This document shows positions 1 through 11,900 of a DNA stretch of 64,000 nt, one piece after another (positions within the stretch are counted from its first letter, which is position 1; each line of letters begins with the position of its first letter). The stretch spans positions 1,604,575 through 1,668,574 of the forward strand of contig ML133400.1 of NCBI GenBank assembly GCA_003864495.1, read 5' to 3'. The notes below the pieces were generated by a model that saw only the letters and a program-made list of their open reading frames with translations, had not been told where the DNA came from and did not search any database. This DNA comes from Nemopilema nomurai. Taxonomy: Eukaryota > Cnidaria > Scyphozoa > Rhizostomeae > Rhizostomatidae. The position numbers were made by a program, and so were the translations under genes.

Positions 1-607
1 TTGGTGATGGCGTCCCTTCGTGGACCTCAACAATTGTCGACATCCTTTTTGCGAAATCCAAGGAGAGAGGTTTCGTCTTTTCTTCGCCAAAAGGTACAGG
101 ATCTTGGAGAACTCTTTCTTTTAAAAGAAGGTCATCTTCGGCTGAGGAAATGTAGACGTTACTAGCTGATCGAATGCCCCCGACATCCCCCTGATGACTT
201 CTACCCCCATTGCCAGACGTCATGACGAAACTAAGAATATTTGTACACGCTTCGCTATTTTGCAAAACCCCTTCGCCATTGCAAGAGTTCTCTTCAGCTT
301 CGCTGTCCAGAGAGTTCTCGAATCGGTCGCTTTCGCCCGTGGGACTGTTATGGCTGCTAGTCCAAGGCGATGAAGTGCTTGAAGGGTTGGAACGAAAGCT
401 CGCGTAGCCCTCCGAATCAACAACAGTGTTATTTAGGTCGGGTAGCGATATTTGAGAGCTAGAGTCAAGATTTAAATAAGAGCTCTTATCGAGCGAGAAC
501 AGTGAATCCGAGCTCTGAGCACGCGTAGGACGAGCCCCATCCTCGTGAAGTGTCGAACTTGACTCCAACCTGTTGTCTTCTCCGTGAATAGTGGAAGAGA
601 CACAGAT
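1..607 (-). CDS. Partial serine-rich exon of an unrecognised gene running off the left edge
   Basis: The minus strand is open from an AG at 609-608 to position 1 without a stop, about 200 codons. This is long for DNA this AT-rich, and local GC is higher than in the flanks. The translation is rich in Ser, Asn, Asp and Glu and looks disordered. It reads ICVSSTIHGED at the start, then short Ser/Asn clusters, and ends near the edge with RMSTIVEVHEG. No domain is visible and I do not recognise a family. The exon may be joined to the exon-like block at 988-1138, because AAG at 988 followed by a GT gives the matching phase 0. The acceptor is a guess, and the gene may continue to the left with further exons. 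It could also be a fast-evolving regulatory tail of a larger protein. Confidence 0.45.
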   Translation of the reverse strand, partial: MCVSSTIHGEDNRLESSSTLHEDGARPTRAQSSDSLFSLDKSSYLNLDSSSQISLPDLNNTVVDSEGYASFRSNPSSTSSPWTSSHNSPTGESDRFENSLDSEAEENSCNGEGVLQNSEACTNILSFVMTSGNGGRSHQGDVGGIRSASNVYISSAEDDLLLKERVLQDPVPFGEEKTKPLSLDFAKRMSTIVEVHEGTPSP

Positions 608-933
608 CTTTCACGGGAAACAACAGCAGTAGCTCTTTGGGCAGTATCAAAAACCACTTCGCCAGACATAACTTCCTTCGAAATGTGACAAAGCACGCAC
701 TTGAGTTATGCAGGTGCTTATCAAATCCTTTTAGTATGTATATTTTATAAGGCAAATTTCACATTTGAGACCCAGCAGGTAGAGTCCACTTTAAGACCGC
801 ACCAATTTTGTTGATAAATAGCTTCCTTTATGTATGCTTGGGCAAAATAGGTAGCATTAGAAACCACGAGGGTTAAATAAATCCAGAAAGCGCCTGCGAT
901 GCGCCTACTCCGAGTAAATGCACAGCTTTGGCG

Positions 934-1138
934 TTAGTTCATTGTCAACAGCTTTTGAATTTGGTCGTCCAACACAGCGCGTGATACCTTTGAAGAAAGC
1001 ATTCCCAATACCAGCGATCCCATGCGAAGTTCTTGATGGTGGACCTTTTGCTTAATACCGTGCACACATTCACCCGAGGGACACGATGTGAGAATCCATA
1101 GACAACCAACATTCATGCAGACTTGAAAGCCCAATCGG
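934..1138 (-). CDS. Candidate exon of unknown function, upstream of the left-edge exon
   Basis: An acceptor-like TGTAG precedes 1138, after which the minus strand is open to a TAA at 934-936. The translation includes QVCMNVGCLWILTSC, PSGECVHG and HHQELRMGSLVLGML, which looks like folded protein with several Cys. Two readings are possible. Either it is a terminal exon ending in LLTMN, or it uses the donor AAG|GTATCA at 988 and joins in phase 0 to the open block at 607-1. I do not recognise the family. The Cys pairs could suggest metal binding, but no standard zinc-finger spacing is present. Confidence 0.35.
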
Positions 1139-2988
1139 CTACACAAAAGGCAGAGAGATAATTATTTAACGAAGTCGAGCTAAATTTCTTTGAATTACCT
1201 GCACTCCAGCGCGGTAAAGACCTTCTTTAGAAAACTAGAAATGAAGATTGAGCATTGAGTGCATAAACGTCTGCGCCTTCTCAAAGGTTTTTATTCACGT
1301 TGGCCTAATATTGTCCAGCACTGCAGCGTGTTTAGTTATAATGCAAATTCTGTGAAGATTACGTCTGGTACTGACAAAGGCCGTTTGCAAAACAGCGATA
1401 AGGGCAGCTGCTTGACTACGTTAAGGCCGGTCTCATCGCTATTGGACGGGCATAAATACATTTGAATCCCCAGATGATAATGCAAAGCTAGTATCAATTA
1501 TGGATGAGATGACGAGAGGGAGATCTTAAAATAAAGGGGGCAGAGACAAAACCCTTCCGTGTCCAGATAGCTGCTTGATGAATCAGTAAAGCTTTTTTGC
1601 AGCGACTAAGTATGTATCAATAAGGTTATGATTCTTAAGGGCTTCCTTCATGTTGCTCTTCGAGTCATTTGCGTATGATGACGTCATTTGAGGACACGGC
1701 TGTCGTCTCTATAAAATAGGCCAAGAAAGTTGCAATAATGGAGCATCAACAGCATTTTAGTAACATCTGCAAAGGGAGCGTGTTTTTTAGCAGGAAAGTC
1801 AGCTTCGAAAATGCACTTTCGACTTCTGGCAAATTTAGGCCTAGAACCACGGTAAGAGTACCTGAGAAGGGCGTACTGTCATATGTTCATATCTTTCAAT
1901 ACAATAATACAATATCCACAGTGTGAAATGCTTTAGAGCTTGCTGTAATAACCTTGAGGAGGCCGTTATGATTCTTCCACATTAACCACAATTAAAAAGT
2001 CAACCAATCAAGTTTCTTTCCATCGACTGTAAATTAATATCTCAGGAATATTTCTATCATAGATCATGCTGAACAAAACCAGAGATGATAAATAATTACT
2101 GAGAAAGGCAGAGACTTACATCATTCATTATCAGAAAATAAAGGTTTGATAATGTTTTGACGTGGCTCCACATCGGCAGTAGCCCACTGAAATTTATATA
2201 TTCCCAATGGTCGGTGCTGTTTTCGGCGAAAAAAAAAAACTACGTCATGAACATCACATGTAATAGGCGTTTGGTAGTATACTGGATACGACAGGAGCAA
2301 TTTACTGGTAGAGAATGCTCCTACCCTCATCTAGAACAAAATTTATGGTCGAATTCTCACGACTGGAACTGAAAATTTCAACAGGTAGCGTTATTGTCTA
2401 AAGAAAGTTCGCTATTATTTTTGCCTTATGTGTTTTGACTTCTGCTCTCTTGCTGCAGTGCTCTCTAGCGCTATTAAGTGGTTGCTTGGTGCTTTTCAGA
2501 AAGTTTTGGGAAATTTGGCGGAAGACTGAAGACAGAATGCAAAGAAGGCAAGTCAAGATGAACTAAGCAACACGCGAGACAACTAATCTTATAAGTAGTA
2601 ATGTCAACTTTTTAGAGAAAAAATAGAAAAAAAGTACCTTATGAAGCATAAAAAAAATAGAAATGGGATGTGGCAAATAGGGTATTGAAGATGCGCAATA
2701 CTCCACCTAGACAAGCTTTTAAGTTGCAAAACGGAAAGAAAAGATGCGATAAGGTAAAAAACAGCTTAGAAAATTCCCTCCATTCCTTTAATTTCATTTC
2801 TATTACAAATATAAAGGCAACCATTAATTAATGTTAAAGATGCACACCAGAAAGAATTTTTTCATACCTCATGAAAAACAAAAGATAATTAAAGATAAAG
2901 CGAACATTGCTATCAAAGTTCAAGCGTCACAAAATCCCAGTGGCTCCACCCTGTGCGTAATGGTTGTGATTTTCGGCTACTATGAAGT
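1139..2988. other. Intergenic region downstream of PES1
   Basis: No recognised gene lies here. The stretch separates the PES1 stop codon from the left-edge gene. The only structured piece I see is a CRE plus TATA arrangement at 1679-1716, followed by a short open frame with a good splice donor. The rest is AT-rich with no clear coding signal. Confidence 0.5.
1679..1716 (+). promoter_or_regulatory. CRE plus TATA-box promoter-like sequence
   Basis: A perfect palindromic CRE (TGACGTCA) lies at 1679-1686 and a TATA box (TATAAAA) at 1710-1716, in the plus orientation. An ATG at 1738 opens a 38-codon frame (begins MEHQQHFSNI) that meets a strong donor, ACG|GTAAGAG, at 1851/1852. Spacing between CRE and TATA is typical of inducible promoters. 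The expected transcription start would fall almost on the ATG, which weakens the idea that this ATG is used. No downstream exon was recognised. Confidence 0.3.
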
Positions 2989-5900
2989 TCATTTCAATTG
3001 CTTCTTTTGCTCCCAGTCTTCTCTCTTCCTCTTCAACTTCGATTTCTGCAAAGTATGGTAATATATCACATAAATAGCGTAAAAGAAGAAGTAGCGTAAA
3101 ATATCATGTGGATATATAATATAAAACTACCAGTTTCTGACATCAATCAATTAAATCGCAGCCAGAATCCGAAAGTAAGAAAACATAAAAAACAGTACGG
3201 TGTTATATCAGCGCAAAATTTCAGAGATTTATTATTTCTGGTAATCTTCTTCAGAATTCGCCTCAAGATTTATTGCAAAAAGAACGAATTAAAAGTAGCA
3301 TATCTCCTGTGGCAGTTTGAAAGTAAGGTCGCTTGACCTCAAACAGGGCTTCGATAGGTCAAAGTGAGGGAAATTGTCGGAATCTAATAACGAACGCGTG
3401 GATTTACAACAGGTTAATCGATGCTTGCAAAACGCGTCAACTATGTCTATAAATCTTTGTATGAACATGTGATTTTGAAATGCTACGCGAATCGAAACTG
3501 CAAATGAATGGCGAGGTTAAATTAGATGCAGCTGAAATGTAGACCCATCCCACCGCCCTTGATTGAAAACAAGCGCATGACAAGCGCATCGAATAAGGGG
3601 ACAACTTGGGGTTTCAAGGGTGAGCTCAAAAAGTATTTCAACAACAACGCCCCGGCGATCATCAAGAATATTGAAATTGGAGATGCGAGTTGAAAGTAGG
3701 ATTGATCGCGTGTTTATTGGGCTCATCTCTTCTAGCGAAATGCTTCCAAAAATCTTGAGACTAACGAAGCCAGTCACATCATCAAAAAAATTATCCAACA
3801 AAATTAGGTCAGCTAATTCACAATGAAGATTGGAGATGAGGGGTTGCTTTATCTTCCAATTTTCGACTGCGACGATAAAATGTTTTGCTAAGCCGGTGGG
3901 AATCACCATTACAGAAAACAGAAAACATTTTTTGACTATATTAAAACTGTGTGTCTCTAAAACGCTGGGGGATACGTTCGCAAAGTGAATGAGATGCTGT
4001 AACCTGACAACATGTCGGGAAAGCTTTTTCAACAGTGATATCCTTTTCAAAAACGCTAATTGGATATCACCGTGAAAGCACTCGTTGGATTTGTCCAGCG
4101 TACAACAAACAACGAAACATGATCCTTCGCAAGCAATTTTCCAGACAAATCCAGGTCTGGAAACAAAAATGGAAATTGCTTGATCGTGCTAATCCTTCCC
4201 GGCTGATTCAATCGACAGGACTCTTGGAATCAATCAGTAATACTTTCCAACAATTCATGATAAATCAGCATTAGGGTCTGTCGTCCGCCCTTGTCAAAGC
4301 GTTGCCACAGTTGACTCGACAACCATGGCTCAGCACTGAATATTATTCAGTTCCCTTTCCCACAATGGTTTTGGTTTTCTTCCGGGATAAACGTTAATGC
4401 AAAAAGTGTTTACGCATATAAATTAGAAGAACTCAGGGCAGTCTAGAAGAACAGGGGAAGGAGTGAAATAAGCACATGGTGATAACAATATATCTTGTAA
4501 GAAGGTATCAAATGTCTGTTGCATTATTTATAATTGTTTATACAAAGTCATATTTTGTTAGACTGGCCTTACTTTTGCAAACTCGCTCGCAAAATCATTC
4601 AAAAACCTGCTTACCCTTAAATTTGGGACAGTCATCGGTTCCCATTTGGGATGTCATTCCAGCCAAGTATGTTTCATGTTTGGTGGCCTCAGTTTTGCGG
4701 TGTCAAATCAAATTAAGGACGTCAAAAAGCAGAGACAAGGCAGGAAACTAGATGATGATAAAACAAAACACTGTCTTGAAGCGGATAAGTTTGAGAAGCC
4801 CACCTCCTTCGCTTTCTGTTTCTTTGAGTACATGATTTTGTCGTACAGTTTCTTCTTCTTCGCCGGCATCGTCATTACGGCTAGCTTCTTTTCTTCTGAC
4901 GTCATATCGTCTATCTTGCGTTTTAGAGGTTTCTCCTCTGCAAATCAAATTAAAACTGTAAGTCTGACCCTGCAGAACACACACTCGTCGGAATGCAATC
5001 AGTGTTTACTTAAAGCGTGAACAGAAAATAATAATTGACTTGGAAAATAGGAAATTAATGAGAAAATATAGGAACAGCATAATGTAAAAAAAATTTCTTT
5101 GCTTAATGCATACTTTGTATAATCTTGATAAGCTTACAACAGATTTTGGCAAAAATAATGCTACAGAAAAAAGCAGTAATCTTAGGATTATTAATTACTA
5201 AATGTACTTGTAGAATTAAAAAAATGGTAATGCTAGAGCATTAGTAATTTCGTCCAATGTTTGCATTCGACATAATAATTCACCTCTGGAATCTTCTTAC
5301 CTTCATCATTCTGTTTTCCTGTTTTCGCATTCTCTTCACGAAGAATTTGCTTTTCCATAGCAATGACTTCTTGTCTTTCTGGGGGAATGTAATCTTCTTC
5401 GGTCTCCTCTACGAATGGCGAGAGATGGGGCGGAAGGGGAGCCCCTGGCATGTAGTCGTCAATGGGCAGGACCTTCCTTGCGTTGACGCAATCGAAAATC
5501 CACTGGGGCTGGACGTAATGCCTGCAAAGAGATGCGCCGACTTGAGCTTTAGCTAGAGAGGGTAAGCTAGAAACTGGAAAATGGAGAGGACCTGCGATAA
5601 AAGGTGAACGATTATAGGGGGGGGGGGGCAGTATAGGATGCACAAGGTGAGTGAGTCGAGCCGTGAGCGCAAAGCAAAAGGAACAACTATTGTGAGCAAG
5701 ATGGGTTAAACAAAATTTGGTTAATTGCAAAGGATATATTACTCATGTTCTTAGAGTGACAAGTCAGGAGCAAGACGAGGTCAGAGAAATTAATGAAAGC
5801 AGCTTTTATAAACATGGCAACTAGGATAGGTGAAAAATGATGGACAGGGTAGAGTAGACGCCGAACAAGATACGCAGAAACAACAGGTTAAGAGATGTGT

Positions 5901-8900
5901 TGCGAGGACGGGAGCAAGAGAAGAAAGACTAGGCACAGAAAATGGGGTAAGCGAGGGGTGGGTGAGATATGATGAGAAGGAATATAATTTGTTTTGCCTC
6001 CATCGACCTGAATTTCAATGCCATGATGATTGGATATATTGAGCAATCAAAAATTCAATTTCGATACGAAACCGTGCATCCAGGAATTAAATAGGTCTAT
6101 TATTGAAAACCAAAGAATATTACAAGGCAGCTGAACCTTTCGCGATTTGACCAAAGCATGGCAAAGTTTATTGAGATTTTTGTGTGTAGCTCGTTTTGGG
6201 ATCATGCGCAGGAGGATCGTGCGCTGAATTCAAAGGACAACTAGGACCGGCGCAGGAGGAAAACAGCAACCTTTGAAACACTTCGATATCGAAGAAAAAA
6301 CATCCTTTCTGTGTGCAAATCAACTCTTTCTCCTCAATTACGGGTTCATATCTGGCAATTAGAAAAACAAGAACGATTCAATGCATGCTCCTGTGTCTAT
6401 TTTATATACACACTAAGAAGCTCACTGTTAATTACTGTAAAGTTGTATTAAAACAGACACTGCAATCATGTCTGGCTCTTTTAAACTTCCTCAGCGGATC
6501 AATTGCAAAAGCTGTCAGGATCCAAGGAGAGAACTTTTCAAGGCATGGCTCAGACTTGCAGGCATCATCTCCAACCCAGCAGCATTAGCGGAGCCGAAGC
6601 TGGCATTAAGGCGCATTTGCAGCAATCACCGTACTAGCATTGCGTGGGTTTCAGTGGACTAGTTATAGCAAAAAATTGCAATTAACATAGCAATGGCGAG
6701 CCATGAAACAATCCGAAGTGCCCAAACAAACTGGTTCGACAACCCATCGCTGGTAAGCACATCAGCGATATTTTGATAAGGTAATGGGTAGATGATATTG
6801 GTAATGAAAGCACAATTTATGCCACAATACCTATGTGACAACACGACACAACAATGCACCGAAGCGTGGGGCTAGACAGTCAATCGAAGTCACCTGGTTT
6901 GCACGTCAATCAAAATGTCTTGGGCTGTTTATCAAAACTCGCAAAGGCTATGCTTCGTGATACAAAATATGCAATTCCTCATTGAAAATTGACATTGAAA
7001 GCAGCTGATACTCAAAGCTAGTCTGCAAATAGGGCTGGTCATTCTGCTTGATATGTGCCTGGTTTATCCCTTGGAGTGACACTTAGAGGGTAGCTCCTCC
7101 TAAAGCATCGAATCCCCACAAGGTTTAGCGCCATGTTTGGTAAATTCCATACATTCACCAGTGACTAATAACGTTTAGATCATAATGCGAGGTCAAGTAA
7201 AATGCTCACATTCACTGTCAAAGCTAGCTATTCATTTCTGTCTGAGCAAAAGTTGTTATTGAAAGTCTTTCCTAGCAAGATGATATCACTGAAAAGGAAC
7301 TTTAAGGTGGCGGAATATGTTATCCTACAGGAAAGATAAAACTCTTGGACGCGTTAACATGTTACAATATTTCGCATAGTGAAGTCTCTAGACCAAACCT
7401 GATAAGGTATTGGTCATATAAGACGAAAATTAACTATGAACAACTTAGGATATTAATATAAGGCAGACAAAGAAGACAGTTTTCTCGACAAGTGTGTCTT
7501 CACTTGTAAAGGATCAGACTTGGGATATTCAATGTCAGACTGACAAATATCTTGGTTACCTTGACAAGTACGTCTTCTTTGGTAAAGGCCTATCCATAAT
7601 CTGCATAGTTATCGCCTGATCATCTTCTTTAAACAAGGCACCTTGCCCTGAAATCGGGTCCCATGAAACCTCTCCGCCAAATGACCTAAACGAAATTGAC
7701 AGCAGAATTAGTAAGAGCCACAACTGAGTACAGAATCATCTCTAGGAGACAATATCATAAGTTTCTTGGGGGCCTCCGAAACAAATAAGAGGTGATTAAC
7801 GTCAAATAGCAAACTGACTTGAATAAACTTGGGTCTTGAGGAATGGAGATGTTCCTTGGTACTGACAAAAAGTTAAAGACACTTTTCACAACCAAAGCAA
7901 CAAAGAAAGGCATTTTTAGCAACGACCCAAAATACCCACCTGACCTAGGGCACACAAGGTAGGTGGTGGCATTTTCGACCCGCCAATCACTTATACACCA
8001 GCAAGAAGGGGAATAACACTAAAAAGGGCAATTACGTCACTCTATGCAAATGCCTCTAGGCATTTGACAACTTAAAACTTTATTGATTTTCTTAAACACG
8101 CAAAAGGATGCAAATGCTCTTAACTGACATTTGGAGGCTATGAAGTACATGATAGAATAACTGTTGATGCAGGGAAAATAATCTGAATAATGCTTAAACA
8201 TCATCTGGTAATCGCAGCTTTATTCTAATTCAAACAAGAATAAATACGAGAAAACTATTATCACGACCATTTTTAGATAGCATCGTTGAATAGCAACTAA
8301 CAGCTGGAATTGTTAAAAAGACCAATAAACAAATGAGCAAACATTGACTGGTCCTCTCGGCCAGGGACTTTTCGTGAAATTCATTTCAGGGCAACCAAAA
8401 GGAAACCAGCAGAATAAATGAAAATTGGAAACCAATTAAAAGGCTGTTTGCTTAAGGGAAATCTTCCAGCTACGAAAATGGCCTTGACTTTATTCGACAC
8501 TGATATTAAGAGAGCTTACTAAGTTATGAAATAATAAATAAATTAGGTAATATGAATTCTGAACGGCATGCTGTCTTGGCTGAAAAGCGCACGGGCGGGA
8601 AAGGGTGATACATGAGCAAAAGGACCCTACAAAACACGGGAAAAACTCTAGTGGCAGAGAGAGTCTTGTTGACCAACTTGAGGCTACAAAAATAGCAGGC
8701 AATGGAATCTTGACTTTGAATGAATGAATGAATGAATGAATGCGGTGAGGGAAACGCCACGATGATTGATAACACGATCATTAGCATATACAGTAAGATT
8801 CACAGTGAGAAATTAGGGTTAACATGGTTGCATTTAAGAAGAAGTGTTGCAAGTTATTATAACCCGCTAATAAAGGCAGGTCAGCTAATAGCCACCGCTA

Positions 8901-11900
8901 ACGCCGGGGACAGGAAGAGAAGTAGAAACGACTCATCCAATTGTCAACAGCGGAGTGCCTTTAAATCAAAAGTGGCACAAACGCGTGGCGACTACAAGTT
9001 CTAGTGATTTCTATTTGTGAAAACAAGAAAGTTGCGGTTATTACGACGTCTCACGTGAATGAGAACGTGCAACGCCTGGAATAGCCAGAAAAATCCTTGT
9101 GAAGAAAACGGCTATCTAAATGTGCCAATAAAATGATTTCAACCTGAGCTGGCCATGGCTTAAACAGGCCCTCAAACAAACATGATTTTGGAATGGATTG
9201 GTGCACAAGTCTGAAATTTACTTTTTCATTGATAAAATTCAATATTGCAGGTTTTAGCGAAATCTAATAGAGTTGGGTATAGTGACGTTTTCATTAAGTT
9301 TCAGACCAAATCACTCTGCTCTTGGAAATTTGAAGTCGTCGAGTGAATTTCTAGCAGGATAAAAAGCATAAACACCAAAACAATCATAAGTACCTGACTA
9401 TAAACGTGAGCGGTTCACGGGGGACTTCTCGCGATATGAAAATTTTCTGGTCAGCAAATAAATTGGTGAACTCTTCCAACTCTTGTCTTTCCTTTCTTGC
9501 TGCCTGCTCTCGTTCAGCCTCTTTCGACTTTGGAAAAAATTCAGAACACGTGAGAACAGAAATAACTTTAATAACAGAAAACTACTATCAATGAAATGCG
9601 AAGCCTAAAAGAGACAATTTAGAATCAAAAGGCTCTATCATTGATCAGCAATACAGCACGGAATAAGAACTAATAGGAGAATCCTTCTAATCACAATGAA
9701 ATTGCCCCCGAAACACGCATACTCCGAATGACTATTGCCAACACACTCGAGAGTTTACTCAATAGAGTACCCCTATGAACCACAAAGGACCAGATACGAA
9801 AATGAACGGAAAACCAAACGACCTCACTATAGGCTGAACACCTTTTGGAATACTATATTCGACCAGCGAATTATTTGCCAAACCTCCAACAGAGTTAGGC
9901 TAGTTAATTTGCTTAAGAATAGGGAAAGAGAAAATAAGGTTAAGTACTGGTAGATATCCAACTGAAATTGATCACTATTGTAGTTCAGCTGCATATATTC
10001 CTTGGGGAGGAGGGTGGTTGGAATGCACTGTACCCTTCTTTTTATGAAAAGTTTATTTTGCACCGTTTCTGCAGATAGCAAGTTGTAGGCATTTATTTTC
10101 AAAACTACTGCTTTTAACAGTAAAGAAAATATTTCCAAAATGAATCAAGTGCACCTTCGAGGAAGTCACGAATTACTATTCTCCTTGCTCCTAAGCCAGG
10201 AATTTGACGAAATGGGTTAAAAAAGAAATTGAAAACAAATTTCTTATTACTCACGCCAGTATCTAATGTGAACTCGTCAATAGTTGGCTCATCTTCAAGA
10301 TCTTAAAAAAGCAAATATTTCAATCAAGATTCAATATCATCATTGGCATAGGAGACTAAAATCAGTTTGTTGAAATCTTTAAAAAACAATATCTAAAGCT
10401 TTTTTTACTACCAAGTTATATAACAAGATAATGCTTAGAAGACTCTGTACCAGTAGGCAGAGATATTTGACCATTTTCAGGACGGAGAAGATTGCTCAGT
10501 AGTGAAGCTACCTGAATATGCAGGCATGGATTGCTTGGCAGAAAAGTACCCATGGCTAAAAAAATCCATGCTATTCTATGCATAGGTAACTTTCCCTTAG
10601 AGCAATACCAAGCAAATTGACATAGTTTACTTCATGAAAACATATATGTTAAAATTTACCTTGGGTAAGAGTAGCCAGTGTGTTGGTAAGCGCAGCCAGT
10701 TTCTGCAGGTAAAGAAAACAATATAGCTAGCACATTCAGCATTAAAAGATGAGTTGCAATGGAACTGAGAGATTCAATTACATTTCAATTCAGCCTGGAT
10801 TCTTTTGTATATTTGCCAATAAAAGGAAAATCATATCTAGTGCTAAATGCTTGATGTTAATTAGGAGACAATTAGAGTATCCCAAACACAGTACAAAATG
10901 CAGGGGCAGTAATGATAATCAAATGTTAAGATTTGGAAATGCAATTTACATGATAATCAAGATGATAATGGAAAAATCAATATCATTTTTAAAATGACAA
11001 GATAACCATCACATACCTCATCTTCCAATTCAATATCATCACAAAACTCTGGGTCGCTACTTTGGTTGGCTATCAACTGAAGAAAGAAAACACTTTCATT
11101 CATGGGAATGATAGGAAAAACTAAAATCAAATTGTATTTCATGAAGACTTTTTAATCTGTAATTATTCTAAAAATGGAACTCAGTCTATAAAAATACTTC
11201 AAGAACACTTAATGGCATTATATAAATTTACAAAAAGTCATAATAGCATCATGGAAAGAGCCTAAACACTTTTCCGGGCTTTTTTTTCTTAGAACTAAAT
11301 AGCTCTGTTTTGCTGGTGTTGGTCAGAGCCTGAAGATCTGAAATAAAGGCTCACCTTTGGCGGATAGTGAATATTCATAGAGTGGTACAGGTGGAAATTT
11401 ATGAAACCAAGGAGAGTTGTGTAAAACTCGAGGAAGGTAAGCATAACTCTGAAATCAACATCTGTTGGTGGCTAAAAATGAACAGAATATTTGATTGAAA
11501 TAAAAGAATCAGATATGCGATTGACTGAAAATGTTACACTGACATAAGTGGAACCAAACTTTACAAGATCACAAAGCTATGTGATATAAAACTGAAATAT
11601 GAAAAGCTTCATACGTCAACTAACCTCATATGTGTATTGATGGGGTACAATCCATGTGACAGGTTGATTTTGAATTTCAACTTGATAGTATATTCCTTTG
11701 ATTGATATGAAGACCTTGAAGAGTAACGATCTGAATTAAACTATGTATTCAATTTATAAGTGTACAAAAAGGCAACTGTTGCCCCTTTACTCTTGCTGAG
11801 AAATTCTCTATAAATAAATTTACAACTAATATCACTTTAAGAGTGTCTTCAGCCTTCAAAAAACCATTTTTTAAAAACATATGAAATTTTTCATCATGAA

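Noticed and set aside
4646..5020. 124-codon plus-strand open frame
   Set aside because: It lies opposite PES1 exon 15, which has the conserved KIM motif and clean splice sites on the minus strand.
8732..9004. 90-codon plus-strand frame beginning in the TGAA repeat
   Set aside because: The start is microsatellite and the rest has no recognisable domain. It lies in a PES1 intron.
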